The notes: generated by a model from the sequence alone, not told the origin. A stretch of 64,000 nucleotides of DNA from Pseudobacter ginsenosidimutans (GCF_007970185.1 NZ_CP042431.1:3038001-3102000); one strand, 5' to 3'; positions 18,477 to 27,595 are shown, counted from the first letter of the stretch. Translations and numbers: made by a program.

Positions 18477-18523
18477 GGATTAATCCTTCATTAACCCGAT
18501 GCATGACCGCAGGATGGGTTAAT
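18477..18523. promoter_or_regulatory. Two dyads upstream of the LysR gene
   Basis: A perfect ten-base palindrome GGATTAATCC (18477-18486) is followed by an inverted repeat ATTAACCC (18490-18497) and GGGTTAAT (18516-18523). Both lie 15-61 bases ahead of the LysR start, where LysR recognition and activation sites normally fall. The regulator is inferred from position only. Confidence 0.4.
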
Positions 18524-18544
18524 TTATGTCGTCAAAAAATAGAC

Positions 18545-18552
18545 TATCTTTG
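18545..18552 (+). promoter_or_regulatory. Possible -7 box for the efflux operon
   Basis: TATCTTTG fits the Bacteroidota TAnnTTTG consensus. A TTTA at 18523-18526, 18 bases upstream, could serve as a weak -33 element. Transcription would begin about 100 bases before the TolC-like start, leaving a leader of unknown role. Confidence 0.3.
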
Positions 18553-18657
18553 GTCATATCCACCCTGATAGTCAAACTCCCCTTACTCAAACTGGTTTAG
18601 CTTTCAACTTCAACGATCCGGAGGCGGCTCAGACCCGGACAATAAAACAGTTTGTAT

Positions 18658-20001
18658 ATGCGGAAACCAATTCCTGGAATAGCTTTCAGCACCATTTTCG
18701 TTTTGCTCTTTTATTCCGTTACATCTGCCCAGGATTCACTCAGCCGGCCTGAACTCAAATGGGACCTTGCCACCTGTTTGAATTATGCCGCACGCAACAA
18801 TATCCAGGTGCGCACCCTGGAACAAAGCCGGCTCAGCAGTGAGCAGAACCTCCTGCTCTCCAAAGCCGCCAGGTATCCCAATCTCAACGGCACCATGAGT
18901 CAGACCATCGTGAACAGCAAGAGTACAGACCCGGTGGTGGGCGGGTTTCAAACACAGGCAAATTTCTCCAGCAACTACTCACTCAATTCTTCCGTTACAT
19001 TATACAATGGTGGTTATCTTAAGAATGATATTAAACAGAAAGACCTGCAGGTGCAGATGTCTGATCTCGATATTCAAACTGCACTCAATGATGTTACCAT
19101 TCAGATCACACAGGCCTATCTCAACATCCTGCTGGCAAGGGAGAATATTGTGTACCTGGAAGACCTGCTTACTACCTCGCAGGCGCAACTGACGCAGGGA
19201 AAACAACGCTATGATGCAGGCAGCATCTCCAGGAAAGATTATATCCAGTTTGAAGGGCTGGTAGCCACGGATCAATTCAACCTGGTGACGGCACGCAATG
19301 CTTACAGGCAGAATATCATTACACTCAAACAATTGCTGCAACTGAATTCCTCTGTGAACTTTGATGTGGTGGTGCCGGATACCTTGTACATGAATCCAGT
19401 GATCACACCATTACCTGATGCTGCTGCAAGAGCGCTGTCTATCAGGCCTGAAGTGATGGCAGATTCGCTCAATATCATGGCGGCAGAACTGGAACTGGAA
19501 AAATCGAAAGCAGGACGAAGACCTTTGATCTCACTGAGTGGCGCACTCTCCACCGGTTATTCAGACAACCGCGATGAAGCCTATTTCCCGCAACTGAACA
19601 ATAACTTTTTCCAGCGCGCAGGTTTGTCTATGTCCATTCCCATCTTCCAGAACCGTATCAACAAAACGAATATAGAACTATCGAAGATCCAGATAGAGCA
19701 GGCAAAGCTGACATTACTCGGCACCAAAACCACGCTGGACCAGGCTGTTGAGCAGGCCTATATCGCATTGCTGAATGCGCGCAACCAGTACAGTGTGGCG
19801 GAACTGCAATTGCGGGTAAGCCAGCAAACGCTTGACATCACCAATGAACAATTGAAATTGGGAGCCGTGAATATGGTGGATCTGCTCACTCAGAAGAACC
19901 TGTATGTGCAGGCATTGCAGAATTACATTCAGGCCAGGTACAGCGCCATCCTGAATCACAAAGTGTATGATTTCTATACCGGTGTTCCGGTAAGCTTATA
20001 G
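18658..20001 (+). CDS. TolC-family outer membrane efflux protein
   Basis: A 447-residue outer membrane channel. ATG 18658 gives a signal peptide cut near VTSAQ. The sequence has the two-fold TolC repeat: LNYAARNNIQVRTLEQSRLSSEQNLLLSKAARYPNLN opens the first half, split by a beta segment at SSNYSLNSSVTLYNGG, and SMSIPIFQNRINKTNIELSKIQIEQA opens the second, with long helices between. It is the first gene of a four-gene run with an adaptor, an ATPase and a permease, separated by 24, 21 and 9 bases. Together they make a complete tripartite pump. The substrate is not deducible; macrolides, peptides or lipids are typical of the class. Confidence 0.93.
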   Translation: MRKPIPGIAFSTIFVLLFYSVTSAQDSLSRPELKWDLATCLNYAARNNIQVRTLEQSRLSSEQNLLLSKAARYPNLNGTMSQTIVNSKSTDPVVGGFQTQANFSSNYSLNSSVTLYNGGYLKNDIKQKDLQVQMSDLDIQTALNDVTIQITQAYLNILLARENIVYLEDLLTTSQAQLTQGKQRYDAGSISRKDYIQFEGLVATDQFNLVTARNAYRQNIITLKQLLQLNSSVNFDVVVPDTLYMNPVITPLPDAAARALSIRPEVMADSLNIMAAELELEKSKAGRRPLISLSGALSTGYSDNRDEAYFPQLNNNFFQRAGLSMSIPIFQNRINKTNIELSKIQIEQAKLTLLGTKTTLDQAVEQAYIALLNARNQYSVAELQLRVSQQTLDITNEQLKLGAVNMVDLLTQKNLYVQALQNYIQARYSAILNHKVYDFYTGVPVSL

Positions 20002-20025
20002 TATTGGCAACAGAAAACAGTACGT

Positions 20026-21306
20026 ATGAAAAAATGGAAATGGCTGATCATCCTGCTGGTCCTGGCATTGGTTGCCGGGGCAGTATGGTTCTGGAAGTTC
20101 AGGAAGAAAGAAGAAAAACTGATGCTGGAAACAGAACTGCCGCAATATGGAACAGTGGCTATCAGTATTACGGCTACCGGAACCATCCAACCGGTAGATA
20201 CAGTATCGGTAGGCACCCAGGTGTCGGGTACTATCGCGCAGGTATATGCGGATTTCAATTCGGCAGTGAAAAAAGGACAACTGCTGGCGCAGCTGGACAA
20301 GATCCTGCTGCAGGCCCAGGTTCAACAGTTCAGCGGTTCATTGCAACAGGCGAAGAGCAATCTTGTTTATCAGCAGAGCAATTACAATCGTCAGAAACAA
20401 TTGCTGGATGTGGGCGCCATCTCCCGTGCAGAATATGAAACAGCCCTCTATCAGTTGAGTGCTGCTAAAGATAATATCATGAGTGCTGAAGCCCAGTTGA
20501 AAACAGCCAACCGGAATTTACAGCTGGCAGATATCTATTCACCTATCGATGGAACTGTGCTCAGCCGCAATGTAAGCGCAGGACAGACTGTGGTTTCAAG
20601 TCTGAATGCGCCTACGCTGTTCGTGATTGCCAGGGACCTCATGCGCATGCAGGTGCAGGCGGCGATAGATGAGGCGGATATTGGCAATGTGAAAAAAGGA
20701 CAGAGAGTCACCTTCTCCGTTGATGCATATCCCGAAGATGAATTTGAAGGAGTAGTGAAAGAGATCAGGTTGCAACCGAGCATCTCATCCAATGTGGTTA
20801 CTTATGTTACCATCATCGATGCACCGAATGACCAGTTGAAACTCAAGCCGGGTATGACTGCCAGCATTACCGTTTATACCAAGGAAGCCAATGACGCACT
20901 GCTGGTTTCCGCCAGGGCCATCAAGTTCACCCCGGACTCAAGCCTGCTGAAAGATTATAAGATCGAAGGGAAACCTGCTTCGCACAGAGGCGTTCGCAAC
21001 AGACAGGAACCGGAAACGGATACCTCTGCCCTGCGAAAGGAGAGACCAAAAATGGACGAAGTTTCCGATACAACGGTAAAGGCTAAGCGCGCAATTGTAT
21101 GGCTGAAGAACCATAACGTAATAACCAGGAGGGTGATACAGGTAGGACTTACGGATGATGCCAATGTACAGATATTGCAGGGGCTTACTACGCGGGATAC
21201 AGTGATCACCGGCATTGTACAGCCCGGCACATTGCCTGCTGCCAATAACGAAGTGAGAAGTCCGTTCATGCCGGCCCGCAGGGGAGGAGGCAACAGATCC
21301 AGATAG
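20026..21306 (+). CDS. MacA-like efflux periplasmic adaptor
   Basis: A 426-residue HlyD/MacA-type adaptor with one N-terminal anchor (residues 4-21). It has TGTIQPVDTVSVGTQVSGTI, the lipoyl-like half, a coiled-coil hairpin at about residues 85-165 (QQAKSNLVYQQSNYNRQKQ), the second lipoyl half IYSPIDGTVLSRNVSAGQTV and beta-barrel LKPGMTASITVYTK. Between the barrel and the last strands is a charged insertion of about 45 residues (roughly 310-355, HRGVRNRQEPETDTS), longer than in most MacA proteins. It bridges the TolC-like channel and the ABC transporter encoded on either side. Confidence 0.92.
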   Translation: MKKWKWLIILLVLALVAGAVWFWKFRKKEEKLMLETELPQYGTVAISITATGTIQPVDTVSVGTQVSGTIAQVYADFNSAVKKGQLLAQLDKILLQAQVQQFSGSLQQAKSNLVYQQSNYNRQKQLLDVGAISRAEYETALYQLSAAKDNIMSAEAQLKTANRNLQLADIYSPIDGTVLSRNVSAGQTVVSSLNAPTLFVIARDLMRMQVQAAIDEADIGNVKKGQRVTFSVDAYPEDEFEGVVKEIRLQPSISSNVVTYVTIIDAPNDQLKLKPGMTASITVYTKEANDALLVSARAIKFTPDSSLLKDYKIEGKPASHRGVRNRQEPETDTSALRKERPKMDEVSDTTVKAKRAIVWLKNHNVITRRVIQVGLTDDANVQILQGLTTRDTVITGIVQPGTLPAANNEVRSPFMPARRGGGNRSR

Positions 21307-21327
21307 CATAATATTCAATCATGCACT

Positions 21328-22074
21328 ATGCCGAAGATCATTCTTGAAGTTACAGACCTGAAACGAGAATTCCGCATGGGATCGGAAGTGGTAAGGGCCT
21401 TGAAGGGCGTACACTTTACCGTGGAAGCGGGAGAGTTTGTTACCATCATGGGCAGCAGTGGATCGGGAAAGACCACCCTGCTGAATATACTCGGTTGTCT
21501 CGATAAGCCAACCAGTGGCTCCTATCTCCTGGATGGCGTTAGCGTGGGGGACCTCAGCAGAAATGAGCTGGCGCAATTGCGCAACAGGAAGATCGGTTTT
21601 GTGTTCCAGAGTTATAATCTGCTGGCCAGAACATCAGCCCTCGAAAACGTGGAGCTGCCACTATATTATAACAGTGAAGTGTCAGCGAAGGATCGTCACG
21701 AAAGATCGGTAAAGGCGCTGGAAGCTGTGAACCTGGGCAACAGGCTCCATCATCTTCCCAATCAATTGTCGGGTGGACAACAGCAGCGCGTGGCCATTGC
21801 ACGCGCACTGGTAAATGATCCCGTGATGATCCTGGCGGATGAAGCTACGGGAAACCTGGACTCACGCACTTCTTATGAGATCATGGCATTGATGCAGGAC
21901 CTGAATCAGCAGGGAAAGACCATCCTCTTTGTGACGCATGAGCCGGATATTGCCAGTTTCAGCAGTCGTACCGTGATGCTGAAAGATGGAAAAGTGATCA
22001 GGGATAGTAAAAACGAAAATATCAGATCGGCAAAGGAAGTGCTGGCAAGTCTTCCCGTTGCCGAAGATTATTAA
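21328..22074 (+). CDS. MacB/LolD-type ABC transporter ATP-binding protein
   Basis: A 248-residue ATPase with Walker A GSSGSGKT (residues 42-49), Q-loop FVFQSYNLL, signature LSGGQQQR (147-154), Walker B VMILADE (166-172), D-loop GNLDS and the H-loop in VTHEP. The QQQR signature and the tight link to a FtsX-type permease place it with MacB and LolD rather than with importers. It is 21 bases after the adaptor gene and 9 bases before the permease. In MacB proper the two domains are fused; here they are separate polypeptides, the usual arrangement in Bacteroidota. Confidence 0.95.
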   Translation: MPKIILEVTDLKREFRMGSEVVRALKGVHFTVEAGEFVTIMGSSGSGKTTLLNILGCLDKPTSGSYLLDGVSVGDLSRNELAQLRNRKIGFVFQSYNLLARTSALENVELPLYYNSEVSAKDRHERSVKALEAVNLGNRLHHLPNQLSGGQQQRVAIARALVNDPVMILADEATGNLDSRTSYEIMALMQDLNQQGKTILFVTHEPDIASFSSRTVMLKDGKVIRDSKNENIRSAKEVLASLPVAEDY

Positions 22075-22083
22075 ACAGCCGCT

Positions 22084-23310
22084 ATGAAATTTGTAAATCT
22101 CTTCAAGATCGCTATGAAGGCGCTGATCCGGAATAAAATGCGCGCCTTCCTCACCATGCTGGGTATTATCATTGGCGTAGCGGCTGTGATCACCATGGTA
22201 GCGATTGGGCAGGGCTCCAAACAAAGCATACAGGACCAGCTCTCCAGTATGGGATCGAATATGATCACCATCAGGCCGCAAAGTAACCAGACCGTTGGCG
22301 GAGGAGCCCGGCTGGATGCCAGCAGTGTGCAATCGCTCAAAGTGGAAGACGTAAACGCCATCGGCAAACAGGCGCAATATATTTCTGCATTGTCGCCGGC
22401 TGTACAGAGCCGCGGACAGGTGATCTATGCAGGCGCCAACTGGCCCACCACTATACAGGGAGTGTATCCGGATTATCTTGCCATCCGCGACTGGGACCTG
22501 AAAAGCGGTATTGAATTCTCAGGCGAAAATGAGAACAATGCAGCCAAGGTTTGCCTGCTTGGGCAAACGGTAGTTGACAATCTCTTCACTTCCGGTGAAG
22601 ATCCGGTTGGTAAGATCGTACGCTTCAATAAGATCCCATTCAAAGTGATCGGCGTACTGGCTGAAAAGGGAGAGAATGCATTCGGACAGGACCAGGACGA
22701 TATCATCATTGCGCCATTCTCCACCGTACAGAAGCGGATCCTCGCCATAACCTGGGTGCAGAATATCTATGCTTCTGCTATCGATGAATCCAGAACAGAT
22801 GATGCTGTTGATGAGATCAGCTCTATCATCCGCACGCAGCACAAACTGAAAAAAGGAGACCAGGATGATTTCATGGTACGTACCCAGGCAGAGCTGATCA
22901 ATACTTTCAGTTCTACAAGCCAGTTGCTGACCGTACTGCTCACGGCAATTGCGGGGATCTCGCTGGTAGTGGGTGGCATTGGTATCATGAACATCATGTA
23001 TGTGTCTGTAACGGAGCGGACCAAAGAGATCGGATTGCGTATGTCCATCGGAGCGAGAGGCATCGATATCCTGCTGCAGTTCCTGGTGGAAGCTATCCTG
23101 ATCAGTGTTACAGGAGGTATCATCGGCGTATTGCTGGGCATACTGGCGTCGCAACTCGTTACAACTTTTCTTAACTGGCCTACACTTGTTTCCCAATCGA
23201 GTATCATATTATCCTTTCTTGTTTGCGCCATCACCGGTGTCTTCTTCGGATATTACCCGGCGCAGAAGGCTTCCAGGCTGGATCCTATTGAGGCCCTGCG
23301 CTACGAGTAA
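22084..23310 (+). CDS. MacB-like ABC transporter permease
   Basis: A 408-residue permease with one N-terminal membrane helix (about 20-42, MRAFLTMLGIIIGVAAVI), a large periplasmic MacB_PCD domain (about 45-240, starting SKQSIQDQLSSMGSNMITI) and three C-terminal helices of the FtsX domain (SLVVGGIGIMNIMYVSVTERTKEIGLRMSIGA in pieces, then two more). The ending FFGYYPAQKASRLDPIEALRYE is diagnostic. It transmits ATP-driven motion to the adaptor and TolC channel rather than passing substrate through the inner membrane. It is the last gene of the efflux operon. Confidence 0.94.
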   Translation: MKFVNLFKIAMKALIRNKMRAFLTMLGIIIGVAAVITMVAIGQGSKQSIQDQLSSMGSNMITIRPQSNQTVGGGARLDASSVQSLKVEDVNAIGKQAQYISALSPAVQSRGQVIYAGANWPTTIQGVYPDYLAIRDWDLKSGIEFSGENENNAAKVCLLGQTVVDNLFTSGEDPVGKIVRFNKIPFKVIGVLAEKGENAFGQDQDDIIIAPFSTVQKRILAITWVQNIYASAIDESRTDDAVDEISSIIRTQHKLKKGDQDDFMVRTQAELINTFSSTSQLLTVLLTAIAGISLVVGGIGIMNIMYVSVTERTKEIGLRMSIGARGIDILLQFLVEAILISVTGGIIGVLLGILASQLVTTFLNWPTLVSQSSIILSFLVCAITGVFFGYYPAQKASRLDPIEALRYE

Positions 23311-23410
23311 ATCTTTATTTCTGTTTTTTTGAATTTGATTTCCTGCGTTTCAGGAATGGAATGGTGCATTCCGGAAATCGATATGATTTCTGTAGCATGC
23401 TGCCGGGTAG

Positions 23411-23443
23411 TTTTACAGGTTCTCAAAAGAATTACCTGTAAAA
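23411..23443. promoter_or_regulatory. Perfect inverted repeat just before an unknown secreted protein
   Basis: Ten-base arms TTTTACAGGT and ACCTGTAAAA flank 13 bases, ending nine bases before ATG 23452. In the transcript it would fold beside the start codon and could limit ribosome access; as DNA it could be an operator. A smaller dyad GGAATG-gtg-CATTCC lies at 23358-23372. The whole 141-base gap between permease and this gene holds no other feature. Confidence 0.4.
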
Positions 23444-23451
23444 AAATAGTT

Positions 23452-24567
23452 ATGAAATGGAAATGCGATAACCGTCTTACAGTAATGGCATTGCTCTGGT
23501 GCTGCCTGTTTGTGAAAACAGCAGATGCACAGGTCCCAAGGGCCCTGTACAAACAAAAAGGCGAATACCTGCCGATGGCGAAGAATCTTCCATCTTATCA
23601 GGCTTTGAACAATGGCTTTTCTGCCGCGCAGATCAGGTTCCTCAATGATAATATGGCTGCGTTCATGGAGCTGATGCACAAAACTCCCTGCATCAATCCG
23701 CCACGTGGTTTTGAAGTGGGTACCTACGCGGGTATTTGTGGAGATGGAGCCTGCCACGAAAGCAAGGTGATGGCTGGCTCAGCCGGTTATATCATCAGGG
23801 AATGGACCATCACTGAAAACAATCCGGTTCCTGAGCGGGCAGCAGAAGGGCCCGGCATTAATGTGCTTTTCAATGATATCAGGTCTATGCTTAAACAGGG
23901 AGTGTACGATAGAACCGGCTTTGCGGAGCCCGCTGTGATCAAAACCATTGCAGGATGCCCCGTACTCGAAGGCGGGTTTGTAGTGATCACGAAAAATAAG
24001 AAACCACTATTCAAATATGTTTCAAATGAAACTGTACTGCTCGGTTTTATCAAAGATGAAGAGCAGGCTATAAAAACTGCGAAAGAACATTTTGCGAGAG
24101 GATCTTCTTACCAGCAATGGCTTAGAGATAAGCCTGGCATTTTAAAAGCAGTGAAAGAAGGATTGGATATTCTTTCCAGAACAAACCCGGCAGATGCAAA
24201 GCAGAAGTGGGAGAAGGCACAGGCTGATTATGCAAAAATGGAAGAGGAGATGAAGCAGCGCGAAGCTGTTGAACTGGCTGAGAACAAAAGTTACCTCTCA
24301 GCATTTGAGTCGAGATTACGGGAATACAAACAAAAGATGGCGGCTATGCCGCCGGAAGAAAGAAAGGCTCCCGGTTCACATACCAATGGTAAGAAGCTGG
24401 TAATCCCCAATCCGGATTTCTTCGATCCGATGCGCAAGGCAACAGACCTGCAGTTGGTGATCATTGATCTGTTTCGCTATGATCTGGATGATCGCCTGCC
24501 GCACCAGTTGATCCGTGAGATCAGGGAAACACTTGATATAGCTGCACTGGCGGCTTACATAAAATAA
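23452..24567 (+). CDS. Secreted protein of unknown function
   Basis: A 371-residue protein starting at ATG 23452, which gives a signal peptide ending TADAQ. The frame is open to 23329 but the extra residues show no function. I do not recognise a family. A cysteine-rich patch (CINPPRGFEVGTYAGICGDGAC, in part) lies near residues 80-100, and a highly charged helical region at about 245-300 (KWEKAQADYAKMEEEMKQREAVELA in pieces) is probably a coiled coil. A proline-rich link MPPEERKAPG follows. It follows the efflux permease in the same direction but 141 bases away with its own dyad, so independent transcription is likely. Confidence 0.7.
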   Translation: MKWKCDNRLTVMALLWCCLFVKTADAQVPRALYKQKGEYLPMAKNLPSYQALNNGFSAAQIRFLNDNMAAFMELMHKTPCINPPRGFEVGTYAGICGDGACHESKVMAGSAGYIIREWTITENNPVPERAAEGPGINVLFNDIRSMLKQGVYDRTGFAEPAVIKTIAGCPVLEGGFVVITKNKKPLFKYVSNETVLLGFIKDEEQAIKTAKEHFARGSSYQQWLRDKPGILKAVKEGLDILSRTNPADAKQKWEKAQADYAKMEEEMKQREAVELAENKSYLSAFESRLREYKQKMAAMPPEERKAPGSHTNGKKLVIPNPDFFDPMRKATDLQLVIIDLFRYDLDDRLPHQLIREIRETLDIAALAAYIK

Positions 24568-24578
24568 GAAGGAAAAAT

Positions 24579-24619
24579 AGAAAGAGAAGAGCTGCCTTCA
24601 TAGCGGCTCTTCTCTTTCT
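24579..24619. terminator. Long hairpin between convergent genes
   Basis: A perfect 14-base-pair stem, AGAAAGAGAAGAGC with GCTCTTCTCTTTCT, encloses a 13-base loop. It lies 12 bases after one stop and 13 bases after the other, so it can end transcription from both sides. The purine/pyrimidine split of the arms gives A- and T-rich flanks in both directions. Confidence 0.8.
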
Positions 24620-24631
24620 GGTGATGTCTGA

Positions 24632-25975
24632 TTAATTCTTGACGAACCGAATGGTATGATGTCCTGCTTTCCCTTTTACCTGCAAAACATAAATACCTTT
24701 TTGTAATGATCCGAGTTGCAGCAATTGGTGGCTGCTATTGCTGTTGGCGATGGATTGCTGCCATACCGTTCTGCCAGCTGCATCGAACACAAGAAGATGT
24801 GTTGCTTCGAAAGAAGGTGGAAGCAGAAGTGTTGCGTTTTTATCTACCGGATTGGGCATCAGCACAGGCGCAGTATTCCTGTCAACAAACGGAATGGAGA
24901 TAATGCCGGAGTAACTGAAATTTCCATTTTTATCGATTTGTTTCAAACGGAAATAATTTACGCCGGGTTGTAATCCATTCCAGGTGAATTCATACTTGCG
25001 GCTTGAGCTGCTGTTGCCGGCAGCTGCCACTTCTCCGATGCTTATGTATTCTCTTCCATCCCTGCTGTATTCCACAATAAATTTATCTGAATCGAATTCC
25101 TGCGCAGTGGCCCAGTTGATCAATGCGAGCTGCTGCCTGCGTTCACCACGTACATAGAGCCAGGTTACAGGCAATGAGGTTCCGTAATTGAAATTGACTG
25201 CCATGGTGAGGCTCCAGGGAAACGATCTGCTGCGCAGGTATAGCATATGCTGCCCTTCTGTGAGCCCGGCAATATCTGCATTCAAAGAAAGCTGGTTGAT
25301 ATCGGGCGCTCCTGTGAAGCTGATCGGTTGTCCATTACCGAAACCCGGATCGGTATCGAAGAAGTATTCCATTTCTGTAACCGGGCCTGCGGTAACGGCT
25401 GCAGGATAAGGCTTCGAAGCCGCGTTCTCGAAAATGCTGATATGCGTAAGGCTCCATTGGTTCAGACTGTTCCTGCTTCGGATCACCAGCCGGTGAATGC
25501 CGCCTGTCAAATTGGAAATCTCCACCGGGATGGTGAGATTGTTTTGATCTGTTGAAGCAGGCAAAGGGATCTTGATACCATTACCCATGCCCGGATCATT
25601 ATCGATATAATATTCCATTTCTTCCAGGTTGGCAACAGAACTGGCATTGGGATAAGCGGGGATAACAACATTGTCGAACAACGCATAGGTGCAAAGCCCC
25701 CAGCCGCCTTCTGCATTGCGGGCGCGAATGTATAAGCGATGCCAGGACTTCGGGATAGCACTGATGTTTGCATCGAAATTGATGGAAGCGATATCTTTGC
25801 CTGGTGTTACCGGAATGGAAATACCGTTGCCGGGTCCCGGATCATTGTCGATAAAATATTCCAGGTAAACGATATTACCTCTGTCTGTGGCTAAAGGATA
25901 AGGAGTTTGTGCTGTTGCCGCCGAACAAATGATCCCTGCAGTCAGGCATAAGCCTGCAATTGTTTTCATGATCAT
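24632..25975 (-). CDS. Secreted repeat protein with type IX secretion tail
   Basis: A 447-residue exported protein: signal peptide cut near ATAQ, three repeats of about 80 residues (roughly 37-103, 118-184 and 201-262), a fibronectin-like or linker region, and a C-terminal sorting domain (about 365-447) starting VLMPNPVDKNATLLL and ending KGIYVLQVKGKAGHHTIRFVKN. Each repeat opens with EY(F/Y)-x-D-x-DPG-x-GNG and closes with H-x-L-x-(I/V/L)-R-(A/S)-R-x6-W. The D-x-D-x-G spacing looks like a calcium loop. The tail marks it for the type IX secretion system and the cell surface. The function of the repeats is unknown to me. Its gene follows a beta-helix-like protein gene on the same strand, 17 bases apart. 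Confidence 0.88.
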   Translation of the reverse strand: MIMKTIAGLCLTAGIICSAATAQTPYPLATDRGNIVYLEYFIDNDPGPGNGISIPVTPGKDIASINFDANISAIPKSWHRLYIRARNAEGGWGLCTYALFDNVVIPAYPNASSVANLEEMEYYIDNDPGMGNGIKIPLPASTDQNNLTIPVEISNLTGGIHRLVIRSRNSLNQWSLTHISIFENAASKPYPAAVTAGPVTEMEYFFDTDPGFGNGQPISFTGAPDINQLSLNADIAGLTEGQHMLYLRSRSFPWSLTMAVNFNYGTSLPVTWLYVRGERRQQLALINWATAQEFDSDKFIVEYSRDGREYISIGEVAAAGNSSSSRKYEFTWNGLQPGVNYFRLKQIDKNGNFSYSGIISIPFVDRNTAPVLMPNPVDKNATLLLPPSFEATHLLVFDAAGRTVWQQSIANSNSSHQLLQLGSLQKGIYVLQVKGKAGHHTIRFVKN

Positions 25976-25992
25976 AAGAATTGATTGAAGGA

Positions 25993-26988
25993 TCAGTTAT
26001 TGGACCTTGTACTAACGATAACGGGTAGTACAGATGAAGTGGAAGGTACCGATGCAGGAACGGTCAGTTCATAGATAGTGGGAATTGGAGGGATACCACT
26101 CAGCCTGTATGGATCAGGCGTTCCGTATGCGCCGCAATCAGGTGTGATGCCTTCGATAGGCTCTCCTGCGCCACGCGCCGGCGATGTTGCAGACAGCATA
26201 TGCTTTCCGTCCCTTGAACTACCACCAACAAAAAGAGAACCGGCCGGAACCCCATTTACATTGCCATTGCCTGCCGGAAGATTATTGCCTGAGGATAAAT
26301 TGTATTTGATAGTGCAGCTGGTAGGAGTGAAATTACTGCCCACGAAAATATTATTCGAAATATAAGCGTTACTGATAGTGAGGTGGGCATTGAAAAAGAT
26401 ATTATTCCTGTACAAACTGTTCATGCCCGCCATATAGCTTACAGAAGTTTCAAAAATACAATTGGTGACTTCAAGGTTTTCTGTTGGGTAGGTTGTAAAC
26501 CTGTGACTATGAATAAAACATTTGTTGATGACCAGGTTGCTCATAATGCGGCCCGTTGTCCATTGCCCAATAGAAAGATAACATCTTTCGAACCTGATAT
26601 TGTCTGTTCCTCCATGCATATTGGCTGTGAGATCCAGTCCCATGAAAACGGAACCACTGGCGAGTGAATCTACATACATTGTAATGGTGGCGGAATTGGG
26701 GTTTGCCTGTAAGCCAGCATTGCCGGTTGTTCCGGAGAGAAGGTAGCCCGGTCCGATAATGACCAGCCTCTTATATAGATTAAACCCGCTGTAGGCAGTG
26801 CTGCTGCCTTCGAGATAGATAGTGTCTCCCGCATTTACCTGCTGGTTGATGGCCGCCTCATTGAGTTGTGTGAAATCAGCCCGTACTCCAAAATTGTTGT
26901 TGACACGCCAAATCTTTGCCTGCGCTACTGTAGTAGTTAATAAAAGCGCTGCCATGCACGCGCACCTGAATGTAAACTTGCCTTTCAT
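25993..26988 (-). CDS. Secreted right-handed beta-helix-like protein
   Basis: A 331-residue protein from ATG 26988 with a signal peptide ending TVAQAK. Upstream codons are open but give no better start. The opening NFGVRADFTQLNEAAINQQVNAGDTIYLEGSSTAYSGF is the typical entry of parallel beta-helix surface proteins, followed by short strand repeats with stacked N/I/F residues (MSNLVINKCFIHSH, ENLEVTNCIFETS, LYRNNIFFNAHLTISNAYISNNIF in pieces). The C-terminal PARGAGEP and PDCGAYGTPDPYRLSGIPPIP are also typical of these proteins. There is no catalytic motif I can name. It probably forms an operon with the following type IX tail protein. Confidence 0.75.
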   Translation of the reverse strand: MKGKFTFRCACMAALLLTTTVAQAKIWRVNNNFGVRADFTQLNEAAINQQVNAGDTIYLEGSSTAYSGFNLYKRLVIIGPGYLLSGTTGNAGLQANPNSATITMYVDSLASGSVFMGLDLTANMHGGTDNIRFERCYLSIGQWTTGRIMSNLVINKCFIHSHRFTTYPTENLEVTNCIFETSVSYMAGMNSLYRNNIFFNAHLTISNAYISNNIFVGSNFTPTSCTIKYNLSSGNNLPAGNGNVNGVPAGSLFVGGSSRDGKHMLSATSPARGAGEPIEGITPDCGAYGTPDPYRLSGIPPIPTIYELTVPASVPSTSSVLPVIVSTRSNN

Positions 26989-27115
26989 AACTAAATTTTT
27001 GAAAGGCAAAGCTAGACTGATGAAATAGCGGGAAATGATGGCTTCAACCGAACCGCAGGTTTGAGTGCCCGGATCGAAAATTTTTCTTGCCTGATACATT
27101 AGAAATACGGAAGAA

Positions 27116-27493
27116 TCAGCCCTGTGGCTCCTGGCCGGACTTTTCCTGCGCATCGAGAAGCGGACGGGGATCGAATACTACCTTTAGATGACTGATCTTA
27201 TCATTCTTGACCGTGTACCATCCGCAGCAAAAAATGATCTCGTCTTCTATCAGCAGATCATATAAAACACATACATCATTGCCTTCTACGAAGATGCGCC
27301 TGATATTGTATTCCAGCTGCATCTTCTCCATGTCTGTAAAATAGCTTTCGGCCCCATCCCTGGATCCCAGCACACCATCGAATTTCATATCAGGGTTGGC
27401 AAACTTCCTTGCCTCCTGGTAATCATGAGCATTCAGCGCCTGGAGCAATCCCAATACCACTTCACGCGGGTTATGTACAGTTGTAGTTTCCAT
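27116..27493 (-). CDS. NTF2-like/SnoaL-type protein
   Basis: A 125-residue cytosolic protein with the NTF2-like cone fold: an N-terminal helix pair (REVVLGLLQALNAHDYQEARKFANPDMKF in pieces), then SYFTDMEKMQLEYNIRRIFVEGNDVCVLYDLLI and a last strand HLKVVFDPRPLLD. Proteins of this size in the SnoaL group are often small isomerases, hydrolases or orphan ligand binders. No catalytic residues can be assigned with confidence. It is monocistronic as far as the sequence shows. Confidence 0.7.
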   Translation of the reverse strand: METTTVHNPREVVLGLLQALNAHDYQEARKFANPDMKFDGVLGSRDGAESYFTDMEKMQLEYNIRRIFVEGNDVCVLYDLLIEDEIIFCCGWYTVKNDKISHLKVVFDPRPLLDAQEKSGQEPQG

Positions 27494-27572
27494 AGCTGCT
27501 TTTGGAAGAATAAGAAAAAAAATTATGCCAGCAGCCAGCGAAACTCAGCGCCCACGTACAGTTGGGAAAACT

Positions 27573-27595
27573 AATCCCCGCATTGAGCGGGGATT
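27573..27595 (-). terminator. Terminator after the SGNH hydrolase gene
   Basis: A nine-base-pair stem, AATCCCCGC with GCGGGGATT, around attga, five bases beyond the hydrolase stop on the minus strand. Read on that strand it is followed by AGTTTTCCC, a short U-tract. Confidence 0.75.
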
